Notes: generated by a model from the letters alone, not told the origin. 64,000 nucleotides of DNA from Herpetosiphon aurantiacus DSM 785 (GCA_000018565.1 CP000875.1:3301199-3365198), one strand, 5' to 3'; shown: positions 43,445 to 52,359, counted from the stretch's first letter. Made by a program: numbers and translations.

Positions 43445-44004
43445 AAATTTACAATGACCTCACAGAATGATTCGGCGACGCGCCGATTGCCATCTTCGTT
43501 GAAGTGCACTGGGTCAACGTAACAATCGCGATTTAAACCAACCATCGAAACCCAAATGGCCTTGCTAAATTCGGCAACCACTTTGCCAACCACCGCATTG
43601 TATTGTTTGCGGCGTTCAAGGGTTTCTTTGGTGAAGAAAATATGTCCATCAGCATAGATTGGCGGAATCTCGCCACAAAAAACTGCTTTATGGCCTTTAA
43701 TCAAGAGGGTGCGAATAATTTGGCGATAATATTCTTCAAAAAGATCGATCGGGGTATTATTGCCGACATCGTTTGTACCAATCAACACACACGATTGATA
43801 GGTATCACTAATCGTATCAATTTCTTCGTTGAGCTTAAACCACAAGTTACGCGCAGTATAGCCATTGACACTGCGATTAATTGTGCGCCATTGATAGGGT
43901 GTGCGCTGAGTCAACATTTGGGCTAAATGTAAGGGATAACAGCCATACGAACGAGCACCAAAGGTTTGGCTATCGCCAATACATAACATATTTTGATAAT
44001 GCAT
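43441..44004 (-). CDS. SGNH/GDSL hydrolase (187 aa)
   Basis: Esterase-like fold. Block I is CIGDSQTFG (nucleophile Ser), block III IGTNDVGNN (Gly-x-Asn-Asp) and block V DPVHFNEDG (Asp and His of the triad). No signal peptide from the chosen ATG at 44004; a GTG start at 44055 would add a hydrophobic segment (FLIIRLIVIM) and could give a membrane-anchored form. Neither start has a strong Shine-Dalgarno. Co-translation with wecB suggests a role in deacylating or modifying a polysaccharide or its precursor. Confidence 0.8.
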   Translation of the reverse strand: MHYQNMLCIGDSQTFGARSYGCYPLHLAQMLTQRTPYQWRTINRSVNGYTARNLWFKLNEEIDTISDTYQSCVLIGTNDVGNNTPIDLFEEYYRQIIRTLLIKGHKAVFCGEIPPIYADGHIFFTKETLERRKQYNAVVGKVVAEFSKAIWVSMVGLNRDCYVDPVHFNEDGNRRVAESFCEVIVNL

Positions 44005-44361
44005 AATAACAATCAACCTAATAATCAAAAATAATCCCGACAGCGAATATTCCACGCAATCCGAGCAAGATTAATCTGATCATTCCCACCTCCCTCAACT
44101 CACACCCATAACCCTAACCCAGCTAGCCAGATATTAAAATTTATTTAAAATGACCAATTGCTGATTAATCTTGGGAAGCGCGGTTGATTATAGGCCAATC
44201 TGGCTATAAATAAAAGGGCCAATTTAGCTATTGACATAGCTACGTTAGTTTGATCGAGCGAGTGCTTGCTGGCAGCGTGTCATAGATGATCATAAAATTG
44301 CCCATAACAGGCGCAAATTCCTATGGTATGGTTAAGCCAGCTTATTTTCCAAGGAGTCGCT
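44005..44361. other. Divergent intergenic region with short palindrome
   Basis: No gene seen. TAGCTAT TGAC ATAGCTA at 44225-44242 is a perfect 7-bp inverted repeat containing TTGACA; no matching -10 is found at 16-18 bp. It could be an operator for the downstream ABC transporter or chance. Confidence 0.35.
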
Positions 44362-45081
44362 ATGGGTCAAGCTAGCTCATTAATTAGAACTACCAACCTC
44401 CAACGAACCTATCAAATGGGGAAAAATACTGTCCAGGCGTTGGCTGGCGTTGATTTGGAGATTGAACGCGGCACGTTTGTGGCATTGGTTGGGCCATCTG
44501 GCTCAGGCAAATCGACCTTATTAAATGTGATTGGTGGCCTTGATCGGCCAAGCTCAGGCGAAGTGTGGGTTGATGATTTGGAGCTTGGGCGTGCCCCCGA
44601 TAAAAAATTAGTCAGCTTTCGCCGCGATCGGGTTGGCTTTATTTTTCAAAGTTTTAATCTCTTGCCAACCAACCAAGCCTGGGAAAATGTGGCCTTGCCC
44701 TTGATGTTAGCTGGCCGTGGTCGCAGCGAACGGCGCAAACGGGCTGAACACTTGCTCGATCAAGTTGGGCTGGGCGATCGCGCTGATCACCGTCCGGCTG
44801 AGCTTTCGGGCGGTCAGCAACAACGGGTGGCAATTGCCCGCGCCTTGGCCAATGATCCAGTGTTGATTTTGGCCGATGAGCCAACGGGGAATCTCGATTC
44901 GCGCACGGGCCGCGATGTTTTGTTATTGATGCAACGGCTTGTACGCGAACAACAAGTGACCTTGCTGATGGTCACTCACGACATGAATGCTGCCTCGTAT
45001 GCTGATCGCATTGTCCATATGCGTGATGGAGTTATTGAGCAAATTGAAATTGTTGAACGAACGGCGGAGGCTGTAGCATGA
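44362..45081 (+). CDS. ABC transporter ATP-binding protein, MacB/LolD type (239 aa)
   Basis: Nucleotide-binding subunit. Walker A GPSGSGKST, Q-loop FIFQSFNLLPTNQAWENV, signature LSGGQQQRVAIARAL, Walker B VLILADEPTGNLDS and switch His in VTHDMN. The FNLLPT..ENV and GNLDS forms are typical of the MacB/LolD/FtsE branch. The ATG at 44362 follows AAGGAG; an earlier ORF extension is not needed. Its stop overlaps the permease start (ATGA). Confidence 0.92.
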   Translation: MGQASSLIRTTNLQRTYQMGKNTVQALAGVDLEIERGTFVALVGPSGSGKSTLLNVIGGLDRPSSGEVWVDDLELGRAPDKKLVSFRRDRVGFIFQSFNLLPTNQAWENVALPLMLAGRGRSERRKRAEHLLDQVGLGDRADHRPAELSGGQQQRVAIARALANDPVLILADEPTGNLDSRTGRDVLLLMQRLVREQQVTLLMVTHDMNAASYADRIVHMRDGVIEQIEIVERTAEAVA

Positions 45082-46340
45082 CATTTGGCGATATTTTACG
45101 CACTGCTTGGAGCAATTTAACCCGCCGCAAAGTCCGCACTTCGTTAACCTCGCTGGGCGTGACGGTTGGGATTTTCACCATTGTGGTCATGCTTTCGTTG
45201 GGGGTCGGGGTTCAGCGGGTTATTCAGCAACAATTCGATGCCATCGGGCTAGAAAATGTCGTTGTTCAGCCGCGTGATGCCGAGCGCAATCCCTATACGC
45301 GCTATGTACGCCCCGAACGGGAAGTCGTGATTTCGCCTGCCAAAATTGCCGAATGGCAGCAACGCCCCGATATTGTCAGCGTTACCCCAATCGTCGATGT
45401 CAATGAATCGATCTCGAAACGGTTGGTGCTACCTGGCGATGCGACCGCAACAATTGCAGTTGGGGTTGATCCTGGGGTTGGCATCAATAATCCTTTTGAA
45501 ACGCCGCCAACCGCCTTGGCTGGTGTGTTGCGCCCCACCAAAGATGGCGAAATTGTGATTTCGCAGCGAGCGTTGCGCCGTTTGGGCCTTACTGCTGAAG
45601 TTAATAATCTGATTGGTCAAGAAGTCCAGTTGGTGATGGAAACCCCGCGCGGCGAATCGCAATCGTTCGATTATACGCTTGTAGGTGTTTCAAGTGCTGA
45701 TAATAATTTGGTTGCATTAACCCCCAACGATAGCATTGCCCTCAAGGCTTGGTGGTTTAACGAGCCAGATTTGTTGGCAACCGAAGGCTACGATTATGCC
45801 TTGATTCGCGCCAAAGATTTGAATGTAGCCCGTCAATTGACCAATGAACTACGAACGCAGCGCTTTCGAGTGCAATCAGTTGAAACTGTGCTTGAACTAG
45901 CCTCGAAAATTTTCTTGGTGATCAATATTATGCTTGGCTCGGTTGGTGGCTTGGCGCTGTTCGTCGCCACAATCGGGATTATGAACACCATGATTATGGC
46001 GATTTATGAGCGGACTCGTGAAATTGGTACGCTCAAGGCCATCGGAGCTTCGCGCGGCAATATTCGCACGCTCTTTATGACTGAGGCTGGCATGATTGGC
46101 TTCTTTGGGGGAGTTGTCGGTTTGCTGGGTGGTTGGGGTACGGGCCGCATCCTCAATCGCTTTGCCCTCGCCTACCTCGAACAAGAACAAGTGCCAATTC
46201 GCGGTGATTTCTTCTATATTCCACCGTGGCTGATTGCCCTGGCACTGGGCTTTGGCTTGGTAGTAGGAATTATCGCGGGCTTGTATCCCGCTGCACGTGC
46301 CGCCCGCCTTGACCCAATCAAGGCATTGCGTCACGAATAA
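45078..46340 (+). CDS. ABC transporter permease, MacB/FtsX type (420 aa)
   Basis: Mechanotransmission-type permease. Four membrane segments: an N-terminal one (LTSLGVTVGIFTIVVMLSLG), an extracytoplasmic MacB_PCD domain of about 220 residues, then three C-terminal helices of the FtsX domain (starting IFLVINIMLGSVGGLALFVA). The motif IYERTREIGTLKAIGA is characteristic. No adaptor (MacA) gene is adjacent. Likely moves a lipophilic molecule, peptide or lipoprotein; substrate unknown. Confidence 0.9.
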   Translation: MTFGDILRTAWSNLTRRKVRTSLTSLGVTVGIFTIVVMLSLGVGVQRVIQQQFDAIGLENVVVQPRDAERNPYTRYVRPEREVVISPAKIAEWQQRPDIVSVTPIVDVNESISKRLVLPGDATATIAVGVDPGVGINNPFETPPTALAGVLRPTKDGEIVISQRALRRLGLTAEVNNLIGQEVQLVMETPRGESQSFDYTLVGVSSADNNLVALTPNDSIALKAWWFNEPDLLATEGYDYALIRAKDLNVARQLTNELRTQRFRVQSVETVLELASKIFLVINIMLGSVGGLALFVATIGIMNTMIMAIYERTREIGTLKAIGASRGNIRTLFMTEAGMIGFFGGVVGLLGGWGTGRILNRFALAYLEQEQVPIRGDFFYIPPWLIALALGFGLVVGIIAGLYPAARAARLDPIKALRHE

Positions 46341-46354
46341 GCTCGCTTGGTAAA

Positions 46355-46392
46355 GCAAATCCCCTCGCCATTGATTTGGTGAGGGGATTGCT
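46355..46392. terminator. Intrinsic terminator between convergent genes
   Basis: AAATCCCCTCGCCA pairs with TGGTGAGGGGATT (one G-U), loop TTGATT, then GCTGTTT. It lies between the ABC permease and the convergent phosphodiesterase. Confidence 0.7.
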
Positions 46393-46394
46393 GT

Positions 46395-46901
46395 TTAATC
46401 GGCATGTTTGATAAATTCGGCCATTTTGAGCGGAATAATTTCAGCGTGAAACTCACCGTTTTCCTGAATATCTAAGAAAGCCACAGTCGGCTCGCCGAGC
46501 TGGCCGCGTGGCTGCGAAGCTGAACCAGGATTGATAAACAAGACCCCTTGATATTCTTCGATTAAAGCGATATGGCTATGGCCACAAATCACCACATGCG
46601 GCAAGGGTTGCGGCAATTGGCGATACCAGCGTTTGGGAATATCGCCAATATGCTGGATCATAATCCGAATGCCTTGCACTTCAAGCGTTGTATTAATTGG
46701 GTAAATATCGAGGGCAGTATTCCAATCGACGTTGCCTGTCACCGCCGTAACCGGAGCAATCGCCCCCAAGCGTTCGATGATTGGTGGCTGTGCTCGTCCG
46801 ATATCGCCTGCGTGCACAATCCCTGCTGCCCCTATAAAAAGCTGCTCGATCCGTGGGTCAAACTTGCCATGGGTATCTGAAACAATACAAATCCGTTGCA
46901 T
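46395..46901 (-). CDS. YfcE/MJ0936-type metallophosphoesterase (168 aa)
   Basis: Calcineurin-like phosphodiesterase. All metal motifs are visible: VSDTHGKF, VHAGDIG, TGNVDW, CGHSHIA and the late NPGSASQPRG. Size and order match the small YfcE family, which hydrolyses phosphodiesters in vitro with unclear physiology. The ATG at 46901 follows GAGG; an eight-codon upstream extension is discounted. Confidence 0.9.
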   Translation of the reverse strand: MQRICIVSDTHGKFDPRIEQLFIGAAGIVHAGDIGRAQPPIIERLGAIAPVTAVTGNVDWNTALDIYPINTTLEVQGIRIMIQHIGDIPKRWYRQLPQPLPHVVICGHSHIALIEEYQGVLFINPGSASQPRGQLGEPTVAFLDIQENGEFHAEIIPLKMAEFIKHAD

Positions 46902-46971
46902 CGCGTGCCTCACCACAATCCACAAGAATCGTAATTATCATAGCATAGCTCAAAATAGCTTACTAAAATGC

Positions 46972-46997
46972 AATGACAGATATTGACATCTGTCATT
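46972..46997. promoter_or_regulatory. Perfect palindromic operator over the AKR promoter
   Basis: AATGACAGAT ATTGAC ATCTGTCATT has 10-bp arms and a 6-bp centre. It covers the -35 box of the promoter below. Size and symmetry suit a TetR-family dimer, and a TetR gene lies two genes' distance away at 48112. Confidence 0.75.
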
Positions 46998-47011
46998 TGA
47001 TAATTTATACT
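46983..47011 (+). promoter_or_regulatory. Promoter of the aldo/keto reductase gene
   Basis: TTGACA (46983-46988) and TATACT (47006-47011) with a 17-bp spacer; a near-consensus sigma-70 promoter. Confidence 0.8.
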
Positions 47012-47049
47012 TAAGCCTAGTTACGAATTTATGCGATGGAGTGATAATC

Positions 47050-48045
47050 ATGCAAAAGCGCCAATTAGGCCGTGATGGTTTGGTGGTTTCGGCAGCAGGC
47101 TTAGGCTGTATGGCAATGTCGGGGATGTACGGGCCTTCGGATCGTGCCGAGAGTATTGCGACAATTCATTCAGCGCTTGATGCTGGAGTCAATTTGCTGG
47201 ATACTGGCGATTTCTATGGGATGGGCCATAACGAACTGCTGATTAGTGAAGCCTTGCGTGAGCGTTCACGCTCCGATGTTGTTTTGAGTGTCAAATTTGG
47301 GGCAATGCGAAGCCCTGATGGTTCGTGGCTCGGCTACGATGCTCGGCCAGCTGCGGTTAAAAATTTCTTATACCACAGCCTTACACGCTTGAACACCGAT
47401 TACATTGATATTTATCGACCTTCGCGGCTTGACCCGAATGTACCGATTGAAGAAACAATTGGGGCGATTGCCGAGATGGTCGAAAAAGGCTATGTGCGGC
47501 ATATCGGTTTGTCGGAAGTTGGGGTTGAAACGATTCGACGAGCAGCAGCGGTGCATCCAATTGTCGATTTGCAAATTGAATATTCCTTGATGTCGCGTGG
47601 TATCGAGGCCGAAATTTTGCCTGCTTGTCGCGAATTGGGCATCGGCATCACCGCCTATGGAGTGCTTTCGCGTGGCTTGCTAAGCGGTGCTTGGTCGAAA
47701 GAACGGGTTTTGGCTGGCTCAGATTTTCGTTCCCATGGCCCGCGCTTTACTGGCGAGAATCTTGATCATAATTTAGAACTGGTTGCAGCCTTGCAAACAA
47801 TTGCCGAAGCCAAGGGTGCAAGTATTGCCCAAATTGCCAGCGCATGGGTAGTGGCGCAAGGAGCCGATATTATTCCATTGTTCGGGGCACGCCGCCTACA
47901 TCAATTGCACGATTCATTGACCAGCCTTGACATTAACTTGAATGCTGATGAATTAGGCATAATTGAGCGGGCGATTCCCAAAGGTGCGGCGGCGGGCGAA
48001 CGCTACAATGCCTATCTGATGCAACATTTGGATAGCGAACGCTAA
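47050..48045 (+). CDS. Aldo/keto reductase (331 aa)
   Basis: NADPH-dependent oxidoreductase with a TIM-barrel. The motifs are KRQLGRDGLVVSAAGLGCM, NLLDTGDFYGMGHNE (catalytic Asp and Tyr), VVLSVKFG (catalytic Lys), RHIGLSEVG and a C-terminal IPLFGARRLHQL for NADP binding. The fourth tetrad residue is altered: where many members have a His, the segment reads YIDIYRPSRLD; this is known in a subset of the family. The ATG at 47050 is chosen for GGAG upstream. It is preceded by a strong promoter with a palindrome and followed by the TetR gene, so it is probably controlled by it. Substrate unknown. Confidence 0.9.
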   Translation: MQKRQLGRDGLVVSAAGLGCMAMSGMYGPSDRAESIATIHSALDAGVNLLDTGDFYGMGHNELLISEALRERSRSDVVLSVKFGAMRSPDGSWLGYDARPAAVKNFLYHSLTRLNTDYIDIYRPSRLDPNVPIEETIGAIAEMVEKGYVRHIGLSEVGVETIRRAAAVHPIVDLQIEYSLMSRGIEAEILPACRELGIGITAYGVLSRGLLSGAWSKERVLAGSDFRSHGPRFTGENLDHNLELVAALQTIAEAKGASIAQIASAWVVAQGADIIPLFGARRLHQLHDSLTSLDINLNADELGIIERAIPKGAAAGERYNAYLMQHLDSER

Positions 48046-48111
48046 AGCACTTGCGATGCTGCGCTAATCGCTTAAAATGGTGCAAATCGCTTTGCTACAG
48101 GAAGACCAACT

Positions 48112-48696
48112 ATGCACGCTGAAACGCTGACTCCCGAACGAATTTTGAATGCGACTGTTGATGTGCTGCGGCGCTATGGGCCGAATAAAGCCACAGTAGT
48201 TGATGTTGCCCGTGAACTGGGAGTTAGCCATGGCAGTGTGTATCGCCATTTCGCTAGCAAATCGGCCTTGCTCGATGCGGTTGCTGAACGCTGGTTGGCC
48301 GAAATTTCAGCGCCGTTGGATGATGTGCTGCAACGCCAAGACCGGAGTGTAGCTAAATTACGGGCTTGGCTGGAATGTTTGATGCATACCAAACAACAGC
48401 GAGCCAGCCAAGATCCGCAGCTTTTTGCCACCTATAGCGGCTTAGTGCTAGGATTGCGTCAGGTAACCGATCAACATGTGGCGCATATGATTGCCCAGAT
48501 TGAGCGTTTGGTGCATGAAGGTGTGGCTAATGCTGAGTTTGTGGTGAATGATGCTAATGCGACGGCCACCGCGATTTGGCATGCGACTGCCCGTTTTCAC
48601 AACCCGCTGTTTGTGGCAGCTTGGAGTGAGCCAAGCCTCGCAGCAGAATTCGAGGCGGTTTGGGAATTGATGATTAACGGTTTACTGGTACGCTAA
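48112..48696 (+). CDS. TetR family transcriptional regulator (194 aa)
   Basis: N-terminal helix-turn-helix: RILNATVDVLRRYGPNKATV then VDVARELGVSHGSVYRHFAS, followed by KSALLDAVAERWL, all typical of TetR. The C-terminal two-thirds is helical with a ligand-binding type of layout. ATG follows AGGAAG. It lies 66 bases after the aldo/keto reductase and is probably co-transcribed, so it may autoregulate through the palindrome at 46972. Confidence 0.92.
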   Translation: MHAETLTPERILNATVDVLRRYGPNKATVVDVARELGVSHGSVYRHFASKSALLDAVAERWLAEISAPLDDVLQRQDRSVAKLRAWLECLMHTKQQRASQDPQLFATYSGLVLGLRQVTDQHVAHMIAQIERLVHEGVANAEFVVNDANATATAIWHATARFHNPLFVAAWSEPSLAAEFEAVWELMINGLLVR

Positions 48697-48714
48697 ATAT
48701 CAAACTTAATCACG

Positions 48715-48753
48715 AATGCAGGATGTTGCTTTAGCGCTACATCCTGCATTTTG
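48715..48753 (+). terminator. Intrinsic terminator after the TetR gene
   Basis: A perfect 12-bp stem (AATGCAGGATGT against ACATCCTGCATT) with a 12-nt loop, followed by TTGG. The T-tract is short. Confidence 0.6.
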
Positions 48754-48784
48754 GTTAAACGAATTTCTGCTACGTGCGCCTTGC

Positions 48785-49000
48785 TTATTTCTTTGCGGTG
48801 GCAAGGCCAGCAATGGCTTGGGCGATCAGAATGACTTTGTGTTCGGCCAACTGACGAATTGTTTTGATTCCAAGGGCTTGTTTGAGGGCTTCAGCATCGC
48901 TTTTGCTAATTCCGGCGAGGGCATCGACTGGAGCATCGGCGAGTTCCTCGAAGCTTGAGTTTTCGAAGGCTTTGTCAAGGAAGGCTGAGAGATCGGCCAT
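48785..49000 (-). CDS. Small helix-hairpin-helix-like protein (71 aa)
   Basis: A 71-residue soluble protein. ELADAPVDALAGISKSDAEAL followed by GIKTIRQLAEH has the Gly-containing hairpin and repeated helices of a helix-hairpin-helix fold; similar short proteins with the D-A-P-V-x-A-L and I-K-T-x-R-x-L pattern are found in other bacteria. ATG follows AGGGGGA. No function is known. The two segments are quoted separately; the Leu-Ala-Glu part may bind nucleic acid, but this is inferred from the fold alone. Confidence 0.7.
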   Translation of the reverse strand: MADLSAFLDKAFENSSFEELADAPVDALAGISKSDAEALKQALGIKTIRQLAEHKVILIAQAIAGLATAKK

Positions 49001-49082
49001 GATCAGAATCCCCCTAATGAAAGGCGTATCACGACTAGCATAGCAGGATTACTAGCTAGTGTAAATGATTTTTTGCAGGCCA

Positions 49083-49598
49083 TCACAACACAGTAAAATT
49101 CCGATCATCGGCATACATCACTACTACGGGCGTATTGGCGGGCGGCGGCGGGGTATTACGTAAATCGTTACGAATATGACTTTGAGTTTTGGTTATGCCA
49201 ATGCCCTGAGGCGAAACGAATTGATAGTTAATCACTAAATTCCAATCGCCATCGCTATCTTTTTCAAAGCGGGCATTGATAATTTGGCCAGGCAACATTT
49301 GGCCACGCTCGCGCAATGCCTTGGCCAAACGCCATGGTCGCAACACAAAGAAATAGAGGGCTAAACTACCGAACAAGCCGAATAAGATTACAAAAGCCAA
49401 TTGAATTGATACCGAATTCCAATCGGTCTGCGATTCGGCTTGACCAACATCGCGCAGCAAAAAGCCCAACGCTCCACAGCCCACAAACAAAAATGGCAGG
49501 CTAAACAACAACATAAACAGCATAAATTTGCCGCTACCATAGGGTTTTTGGCGCGTTACCACGGCGGCATTCTTGGGGTCAAGTAAAAACGGCTGCAT
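49083..49598 (-). CDS. DUF3592-like membrane protein (171 aa)
   Basis: Two membrane helices (about residues 25-48 and 68-92, the second VILFGLFGSLALYFFVLRP) precede a soluble domain with GQMLPGQIINARFEKD, NLVINYQFVSPQG and a C-terminal VVVMYADDRN. The G.x.PG.x(I/V) start of the domain and the Y-x-F followed by a G are typical of DUF3592. No known activity. ATG at 49598 follows AGAGG; upstream in-frame codons are discounted. Confidence 0.75.
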   Translation of the reverse strand: MQPFLLDPKNAAVVTRQKPYGSGKFMLFMLLFSLPFLFVGCGALGFLLRDVGQAESQTDWNSVSIQLAFVILFGLFGSLALYFFVLRPWRLAKALRERGQMLPGQIINARFEKDSDGDWNLVINYQFVSPQGIGITKTQSHIRNDLRNTPPPPANTPVVVMYADDRNFTVL

Positions 49599-49673
49599 AC
49601 AGTATCCTCTGATCAAACAAACTAAGACCTAGTTTAATCGTTATAGTTTATACCATTAGCAAGTGTCAATCTT

Positions 49674-49788
49674 CCCTCACCCCCAGCCCCTCTCCCACTG
49701 CGGCAGGTGAGGGGAGTTCCAACGCTCAAGCTAGGCTGGCTCCCCCTCTCCTCGCGTGCGGGCTAGGGGGCTAGGGGGTGAGGGATAT
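49674..49788. repeat. Dispersed pyrimidine/purine-rich intergenic repeat, second copy
   Basis: CCCTCACCCCCAGCCCCTCT, CCACTGCGGCAGGTGAGGGG and a final GCTAGGGGGCTAGGGGGTGAGGG form inverted blocks, related to the element at 4659-4791. The block may fold into a long imperfect hairpin. It lies upstream of gatD; the rest of this 310-base gap shows nothing clear. Confidence 0.7.
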
Positions 49789-49909
49789 TCATCATTGCCA
49801 TCCCAATAAACCATTACAGATTCTTAGTTTAATCGTTATACGCTACGAATATCAAGTTTTTGTTAAGCAGCCGAGCGTAGTACAATGGGCGCGAATATGT
49901 GGAGGTGCT

Positions 49910-50647
49910 ATGTACAACCTGACGATTGCGCATCTATACCCTGAGCAAATGAATATCTATGGTGATCGTGGGAATATCATCACCTTACGACAGCGCTGTG
50001 CATGGCGTGAGATTACAACAACCCTGATTCCGGTCATGCCAGGCAGTAGCATCGATTGGCAAAGTGTTGATTTGGCCTTTTTTGGTGGTGGTCAAGATAG
50101 CGGTCAAGCGTTAATTGCTGCTGATTTTGTTGAACACCAAGCCGAGCCATTACGCCGCGCCGCCGAAACTGGCATGGTATTGTTGGCAATTTGTGGTGGC
50201 TACCAACTGCTCGGCCATTATTTCCTAACTCATACTGGCGAGAAGCTGCCAGGCATTGGCTTGTTGGATGTGCACACCGTCGGCAGCACCCAACGCCTAA
50301 TTGGCAATTTGCTGATCGAAGCCAATTGGGGCACTGGCCGCCAAACCTTAGTTGGTTTTGAAAATCATAGTGGCGGAACCTTCCTCGGCAAGGGCGTAAA
50401 ACCCTTGGGCAAGGTGCTCGCAGGCCACGGTAACAACGGCAAAGATGGTAGCGAAGGCGCGGTTTGGCAAAATGTGATTGGCTGCTATATGCACGGCTCA
50501 TTGCTGCCCAAAAACCCACACTTCGCCGACCACTTGCTGGAGCTAGCCTTGCAACGGCGTTATGGCTCAAGCACAATCCTCAGTCCACTTGACGATCAAT
50601 TGGAGCTAGCCGCGCACAGCACCATGGTCGAACGTTTGCAACGCTAA
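49910..50647 (+). CDS. gatD: Lipid II isoglutaminyl synthase glutaminase subunit, GatD-type (245 aa)
   Basis: Type 1 glutamine amidotransferase of the CobB/GatD group. The N-terminal IAHLYPEQMNIYGDRGNI is the GatD signature; the nucleophile is in LLAICGGYQLLG (Cys) and the His in IGCYMHGSLLPKNP. GatD gives ammonia to MurT, which amidates the glutamate of lipid II. MurT is usually next door but is not in the window. A GGAGG 4-5 nt before the ATG at 49910 decides the start over a longer ORF. Confidence 0.85.
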   Translation: MYNLTIAHLYPEQMNIYGDRGNIITLRQRCAWREITTTLIPVMPGSSIDWQSVDLAFFGGGQDSGQALIAADFVEHQAEPLRRAAETGMVLLAICGGYQLLGHYFLTHTGEKLPGIGLLDVHTVGSTQRLIGNLLIEANWGTGRQTLVGFENHSGGTFLGKGVKPLGKVLAGHGNNGKDGSEGAVWQNVIGCYMHGSLLPKNPHFADHLLELALQRRYGSSTILSPLDDQLELAAHSTMVERLQR

Positions 50648-50667
50648 GCTGTTGATAAAGGATCTTC

Positions 50668-51408
50668 ATGCAACATTTTTATAATAGCGATCTCGGCCAG
50701 CTTCTCGCGCTTGATCCCAACCAAACCTATGCCGCTATTCCCGTCATTTGTGCCATGCTCGAAATTCCGCATGCCCCACAGATTAAGCGCATCAAAGCTC
50801 ATGCGACGCTGGCAGCAGGATTACGTCAACTCAAAGTACCCAACCTTGATGGCGAGGATGAACGGCAAGCCTGTTTGCGGATTGATCTGATTCCCCTATG
50901 GGCGGCGGGGCTTGATCCCAACAGCGTTAGCGCCGAAGCTGCGCCAATTATTCAAGCGCTGAGCAGCGAAATGGCCTCAGTGCTTTGGCAAAGTTTTCGT
51001 CCACAAGCCTTTGAAACCAACGATCAACTATTGCCCAACCGTTGGGAGCAAACTCAAGCCGAGGTGGCTTATCGCGGAGCCTTGGCTGTGGCCAATCTTA
51101 CTCGTGAGCAAATGTTGCTTGAGCGCCAGCTAACCGCCGATGTTGAGGCGCGTGAAATGGGCGGAATGAGCGCCGAAATCGAAGCCAATGCAATGTTATT
51201 GGCTCGCACCGTTCGGCGAGTGGCGCAGGTAGTTGGTGAGCGCTCTCGCCGCAACGAATACCCCGCAATTTTCGATGGCTTGTATCGCCAATGGGGCATT
51301 ACCACCTATCGCCGTATGCCACAGGCTCGGCTCAACGAAGCCCTTGCTTGGCTCGAACGCTGGTACGGCGATGCCCTCGGCGAACCTGAGCCAATGCCCG
51401 ATATTTAA
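50668..51408 (+). CDS. Phage antirepressor-like protein (246 aa)
   Basis: Residues 15-90 resemble the N-terminal domain of phage antirepressors (P22_AR_N type): AIPVICAMLEIPHAPQIKRI, then LRIDLIPLWAAGLDP. The C-terminal IFDGLYRQWGITTYRRMP and LNEALAWLERW resemble the ORF6C antirepressor domain. No other phage gene is near, so it may be a domesticated regulator. The gap to gatD is 20 bases and a shared transcript is likely. The assignment is by eye. Confidence 0.65.
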   Translation: MQHFYNSDLGQLLALDPNQTYAAIPVICAMLEIPHAPQIKRIKAHATLAAGLRQLKVPNLDGEDERQACLRIDLIPLWAAGLDPNSVSAEAAPIIQALSSEMASVLWQSFRPQAFETNDQLLPNRWEQTQAEVAYRGALAVANLTREQMLLERQLTADVEAREMGGMSAEIEANAMLLARTVRRVAQVVGERSRRNEYPAIFDGLYRQWGITTYRRMPQARLNEALAWLERWYGDALGEPEPMPDI

Positions 51409-51585
51409 AGGCAGAAGTCAAAAGTCAAAAGTCAGAAGGGAAATGAGGATATAGCCAAGAGCCAAAAGCCTATAGCCTCATTTCCTTCGTGCGCTTCGTG
51501 TCCTTCGTGGTTAAAACTAATTCCTGGCTCCTGACCCCTGATCTCTGACTCCTATGTTCTATGCTCTATGTTCTATGCTCTCAAA
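51409..51585. repeat. Short dispersed repeats
   Basis: AAGTCAAAAGTCAAAAGTCAG, CTTCGTGCGCTTCGTGTCCT with TTCGTGGTTAAA, and TATGTTCTATGCTCTATG tandem units. The middle unit also occurs at 29214-29243. No gene seen. Confidence 0.65.
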
Positions 51586-52359
51586 TTAACCTAAAATTCC
51601 GCCGACCAAACTACCGCCATCCATGGTGATAACTGTGCCAGTGGTGAACGCAGCAGCATCGCTGGCTAGATATAGCGCAGCGGCGGCAACCTCATCGACT
51701 GTGCCAATTCGGCCTAAGGGCGTGCCAGCCACAATTTTTTGATTCAGATCCTCGTTATCCCACAGGGCTGAGCTAAATTTGGTTTTGATCAAGCCAGGAG
51801 CCAAGGCATTGACTCGGATATTCATTGGGCCTAATTCTTGGGCCAACTGCTTGGTCATAGCTATCACGGCAGCCTTGGAAATGCTATAAATGCCCATGGC
51901 AGTTGCCGGTTGTAAGCCAGCTACCGAGGCTACATTGATGATCGAGCCACCACCTTGCGCCTGCATGGCCTCAGCTGCTGCTTGGATCAACCAAAAATAG
52001 CCTTTTACATTGACTTCGTAGGTTTTATCCCATTGAGATGCATCGGAGTTGAGCAACGGGCCAAAGTGGGGATTGGTGGCCGCATTATTAACCACAATAT
52101 CGATTCGACCCCATTCTGCCAAAGTTTGTGCCACCACCGCTTGCACTTGCTCAGGCTTACCAGTATGACAGGCCATGGCGAGTGCTGTGCCACCTGCTTG
52201 GTTAATACTATCAGCGACGGTTTGTAGGCTCTCCAATTTACGGGCACAAACCACGACTTTGGCTCCGGCTTGGGCAAAATGTTGGGCAATTGCCTCACCA
52301 ATTCCGCGTGATGCCCCAGTTACGATTGCCACCTTGCCACTTAAATCGAATGTCGTCAT
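51586..52359 (-). CDS. Short-chain dehydrogenase/reductase (257 aa)
   Basis: Classical SDR. Cofactor motif [27 protein letters not shown] (catalytic Ser) and [13 protein letters not shown] (catalytic Tyr and Lys) are present, with the usual LAPGLIKT after it. The C-terminus [10 protein letters not shown] is typical of SDR enzymes of the FabG-like group. Of two ATGs the second (52359) has the proper AGGAG spacing. Substrate unknown. Confidence 0.9.
   Translation of the reverse strand: MTTFDLSGKVAIVTGASRGIGEAIAQHFAQAGAKVVVCARKLESLQTVADSINQAGGTALAMACHTGKPEQVQAVVAQTLAEWGRIDIVVNNAATNPHFGPLLNSDASQWDKTYEVNVKGYFWLIQAAAEAMQAQGGGSIINVASVAGLQPATAMGIYSISKAAVIAMTKQLAQELGPMNIRVNALAPGLIKTKFSSALWDNEDLNQKIVAGTPLGRIGTVDEVAAAALYLASDAAAFTTGTVITMDGGSLVGGILG

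Noticed and set aside
44225-44242. Promoter at the TTGACA-containing palindrome
   Set aside because: No usable -10 within 16-18 bp, so only the palindrome is reported.
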